From contig CAZBNS010000015.1 of the NCBI GenBank assembly GCA_964493475.1, positions 1 through 24,797 of the forward strand: a stretch of DNA of 24,797 bases, read 5' to 3'. Shown one piece after another: positions 22,606 to 24,797 of this stretch. The translations under genes were made by a program, and so were the position numbers. This DNA is from CALXSC01 sp964493475. Its GTDB lineage: Bacteria; Pseudomonadota; Alphaproteobacteria; Rickettsiales; UBA1997. Positions within the stretch are counted from its first letter, which is position 1. Every line of letters starts with the position of its first letter. The notes beneath the pieces were generated by a model. The model made no database searches. It was not told the DNA's origin and worked only from the letters and a program-made list of their open reading frames with translations.

Positions 22606-23664
22606 TTAATATTTAAACTTTACATTTTTAAATACAATTTTGCCAGAACCAATATTTAGTTCTTGCGCATCCATTTTGTCCTTTATTTCAACATCATTAG
22701 TTATAATATCAAGGTTTTCTTGCATTGTTGAAATATTTTTTACACTTTGATTAAGAGCCTCTGAAACATAACCAGACATCATGCCCAACCTTTTAGTTAA
22801 TTCAAGAATAAAGAAAAATTCTCCAGCATTTATCTGTTTATTTACAGCCATTGATAAAGATATTATCAAAATTATAGAAATAATTATAAAATTTGTTAAG
22901 AAAATTGATAAATTTGAAGCTTTTTCATATTTTGCTAATTTTATGACGGCATTTAATTTGTTTCTTATTGTGGCACTTAAATTTTTTCTTTCTTTTGCTG
23001 TTGAAGCAAACATTTTTATATTGCTGATATTTGCAAAACTGTCAGTGATTAATCCATTAATGTTATTATTAATGTTTTGAATTATCATGGATTGTTTATT
23101 AATTTTTTTTATAAAATAAAAGTTTGATGAACAATATAATATCAACCATATAATTATTAGTAATCCAAATACAAGCTTTACACTGGAAATTACAATTGCA
23201 AGAATAATAAATAAAACTATTGTTCTAAGACCAAAAATAAATGATGAATTTGTTGATATAAGGCTATTAGTTATAGAGGCAATTTTGCTTGTTAAGTTTC
23301 CGCTGTAATTTGTATTAAAGAAATTATTAGATTGTTTTAATGAATATTGAAAAATAGCGCCCCTTATATCTTCAATAGCTCTTATTAATGAGTTAAATTG
23401 CAAGTATCCAAATATTATATTACCTAGGGGCATTAAATCAGCAAAAGCGTAAGCAAAAATTAATATTGTTCCATAAGATATTGAAAGAGTTCCATCTGTT
23501 AGAGCATTAACAAAAGTTTTTAGAATATAAGGTGATATAAAAAACCATGCGCTATCACCCAGTAATATTTCAACAAATAACATAGAATAAAAAGCAAGCT
23601 TATATTTCTTTAAAAATACCCATAAAAATGGTAAAAATTTATTTGGCAATTTATTTTCCTTCAT
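22606..23664 (-). CDS. ABC exporter membrane-domain protein lacking its nucleotide-binding domain
   Basis: Membrane domain of an ABC half-exporter (ABC_membrane type) with about six spans. Recognisable parts are FFNTNYSGNLTSKIASITNS (cytoplasmic coupling region after span 2), SFANISNIKMFASTAKERK (region after span 4) and the linker ending GSGKIVFKNVKFKY. That last stretch is the beginning of the usual ATPase domain up to the A-loop Tyr, and the frame stops there. No Walker A, signature or Walker B motif exists in the protein or in the DNA after it. The start at 23664 (MKENKLPNKF) has AGG upstream, aligns with the start of the neighbouring paralogue and overlaps that gene's end by 14 bases. 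It would need an ATPase partner to act. Confidence 0.83.
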   Translation of the reverse strand: MKENKLPNKFLPFLWVFLKKYKLAFYSMLFVEILLGDSAWFFISPYILKTFVNALTDGTLSISYGTILIFAYAFADLMPLGNIIFGYLQFNSLIRAIEDIRGAIFQYSLKQSNNFFNTNYSGNLTSKIASITNSLISTNSSFIFGLRTIVLFIILAIVISSVKLVFGLLIIIWLILYCSSNFYFIKKINKQSMIIQNINNNINGLITDSFANISNIKMFASTAKERKNLSATIRNKLNAVIKLAKYEKASNLSIFLTNFIIISIILIISLSMAVNKQINAGEFFFILELTKRLGMMSGYVSEALNQSVKNISTMQENLDIITNDVEIKDKMDAQELNIGSGKIVFKNVKFKY

Positions 23665-24721
23665 AACCAAACCTAATGTTTTTAAACACAATTTTTCCAT
23701 TGTTAACTATGATTTTATCTGTTCTGTTTTTATCTTTAATTGTTATTGGTTGAGTTAATAGTTTTAAAGAGTCATTGATAACTCCGCAATTGCTAATTAT
23801 TTTCATCAAGTTTTTTATTGCGTTTACAATAAACCAGCCCATTAAAGATGAGAAACTTAATACAAACATAACAGTTCCCAAATCAACTAATCCTTTTTTA
23901 AATTCAATAAAACATATAATAACAGTTCCAAAAACAAAGCTAGATGTGAAAAAATAAGTTGCCAAATGCATTTTATTTATAACAAATAAAATTTCAGCTT
24001 CACTTCTTAAAATATTTAAGCTTTGTTTTCTAACCAGTTTGTACTCTTTTTTTTCATTGGCAAACATTTTAATATTGTTTATATTTGTAAAACAATCGTT
24101 TATTATGCCTATTGATTTGCTTTTTTCTTTTGAGTTTTCTTCAGCTACTTTACTTATTTTATTTTTTAATATTATTAAAACAGCATAAAAGGATAAATAC
24201 CATACAGCAGAAAATACAACAAGCCAAATTGAAATTGTTGAGAATATGGCTAAAGCAATATAAAATGTGAGATTATTAAATAAAACATAATACAAATTAG
24301 TAAATATTTCATTTACACTGTCTGTAATATTTTTGATTTTTATGGCTAAATTTCCGCTTAAATTATTATTAAAGTATGAAATATCATGATTTATAGTATT
24401 CAAAAATAATTTCATTGTTGAATTAAATTCAACACTATTTCTCCACTTTGTATCTGCGGATTTTATAAGAAATAAAGTAAAAGTATAATTTATTGTGCTA
24501 TAAACAAATAATATAATATAGACTAAATCATTTTTAAAAACCAAAGTGTTTGAATTTGTATGGTTTGACAATAATTTATACATATATGCGCTGCCAAATA
24601 GATAAAGAATATCGTTAAATATGGAAATTGAATAAACCTGCAATATTTTAAATTTGCAGCTTTTTACAAAATACCATATAAATGGTACAGCTCTATTTGG
24701 TATTTTATCGTTATTTTTCAT
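23651..24721 (-). CDS. Second ABC exporter membrane-domain protein lacking its nucleotide-binding domain
   Basis: A 356-residue paralogue of the gene at 22606. It has the same order: KIPNRAVPFIWYF at the N-terminus, YFNNNLSGNLAIKIKNIT, CFTNINNIKMFANEKKEYK and the linker GKIVFKNIRFGYEGK, after which it stops. The end again falls at the A-loop of the missing ATPase domain. The two paralogues are clearly related but differ at most positions outside these motifs, so the duplication is not recent. Its ATG overlaps the stop of an upstream ABC gene (ATGA), so the three genes form one translationally coupled operon. It is probably paired with an ATPase-bearing half from the upstream gene (inference). 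Confidence 0.83.
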   Translation of the reverse strand: MKNNDKIPNRAVPFIWYFVKSCKFKILQVYSISIFNDILYLFGSAYMYKLLSNHTNSNTLVFKNDLVYIILFVYSTINYTFTLFLIKSADTKWRNSVEFNSTMKLFLNTINHDISYFNNNLSGNLAIKIKNITDSVNEIFTNLYYVLFNNLTFYIALAIFSTISIWLVVFSAVWYLSFYAVLIILKNKISKVAEENSKEKSKSIGIINDCFTNINNIKMFANEKKEYKLVRKQSLNILRSEAEILFVINKMHLATYFFTSSFVFGTVIICFIEFKKGLVDLGTVMFVLSFSSLMGWFIVNAIKNLMKIISNCGVINDSLKLLTQPITIKDKNRTDKIIVNNGKIVFKNIRFGYEGK

Positions 24722-24797
24722 AATTTATCATCTGCTTTTGTTTCATCCCCAATCACTCCATCCTTCTGCATACTCCACATTCTCTTGAATAATCCAT
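24718..24797 (-). CDS. C-terminal end of an ABC transporter with an intact nucleotide-binding domain end (partial)
   Basis: The last 26 codons of a gene that runs off the window's right edge. The residues GLFKRMWSMQKDGVIGDE match the usual end of the ATPase domain of ABC exporters (YA.LW..Q.GG). The stop codon overlaps the next gene's ATG as ATGA. Unlike the two downstream members of the operon, this one keeps its ATPase C-terminus. It could be the energising partner of both. The call rests on a short stretch. Confidence 0.6.
   Translation of the reverse strand, partial: GLFKRMWSMQKDGVIGDETKADDKL

Noticed and set aside
23651..23664. Programmed frameshift fusing the two ABC membrane-domain proteins
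   Set aside because: The overlap needs a +1 change and has no recognised slippery site; the downstream gene has its own ATG with AGG upstream and an N-terminus matching its paralogue.

Overview
The window is a very AT-rich bacterial chromosome segment. The gene set (NrdR, RsfS, RlmM-like, XthA, Ppa, FtsQ, a DUF2610-type small protein, RpsB-Tsf, MurD, MurG, ParB) and the short intergenic spaces fit an alphaproteobacterium with a reduced, probably host-associated genome (Rickettsiales- or Holosporales-like, or an AT-rich gut alphaproteobacterium). The placement is inferred from gene content and was not tested by any search.

Layout. 1-616 has no gene; it holds a 448-bp element with 28-bp perfect terminal inverted repeats (100-547), with a minisatellite and a GC-rich block inside. 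617-4282 is a minus-strand run: a 39-aa membrane peptide, rsfS with a lysine-rich tail, nrdR, a small membrane protein, and a class A penicillin-binding protein. A secreted alpha/beta hydrolase follows on plus (4539-5267). 5336-8773 is a minus-strand run ppa - xthA - rlmM-like - membrane protein. A stand-alone N-terminal third of Mfd lies on plus (8891-10048). A DUF2610-type gene and ftsQ are on minus (11323-10209). The plus strand then carries a divergent NuoF-like protein, a P-loop kinase-like protein with a compositionally foreign tail, rpsB-tsf, and an M48 peptidase coupled to murD. The minus strand carries parB - EamA transporter - yraN - murG. The right edge is a minus-strand ABC-exporter operon: one partial gene with an intact C-terminal nucleotide-binding domain, then two genes that keep only the membrane domain.

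How the genes relate. Cell-wall and division genes (PBP1A-like, ftsQ, murD, murG) are present but split over four loci, so the usual dcw cluster is broken up. Most other genes serve translation, nucleotide metabolism and repair. The intergenic spaces carry a dispersed palindrome family with TA-GCTCCCC...GGGGAGC-TA ends (copies or remnants at 100, 2557, 4368, 11440 and 12676) and an unrelated double hairpin (16404-16527).

The points most worth following are: the two ABC half-transporter proteins that both end at the first residues of the nucleotide-binding domain; the Mfd fragment that keeps only the UvrB-like module; the NuoF-like protein whose cluster ligands are rearranged from CxxCxxC...C to CxxC...CxxC; and the P-loop protein with a Ser/Thr/Pro-rich tail, a candidate toxin or effector.
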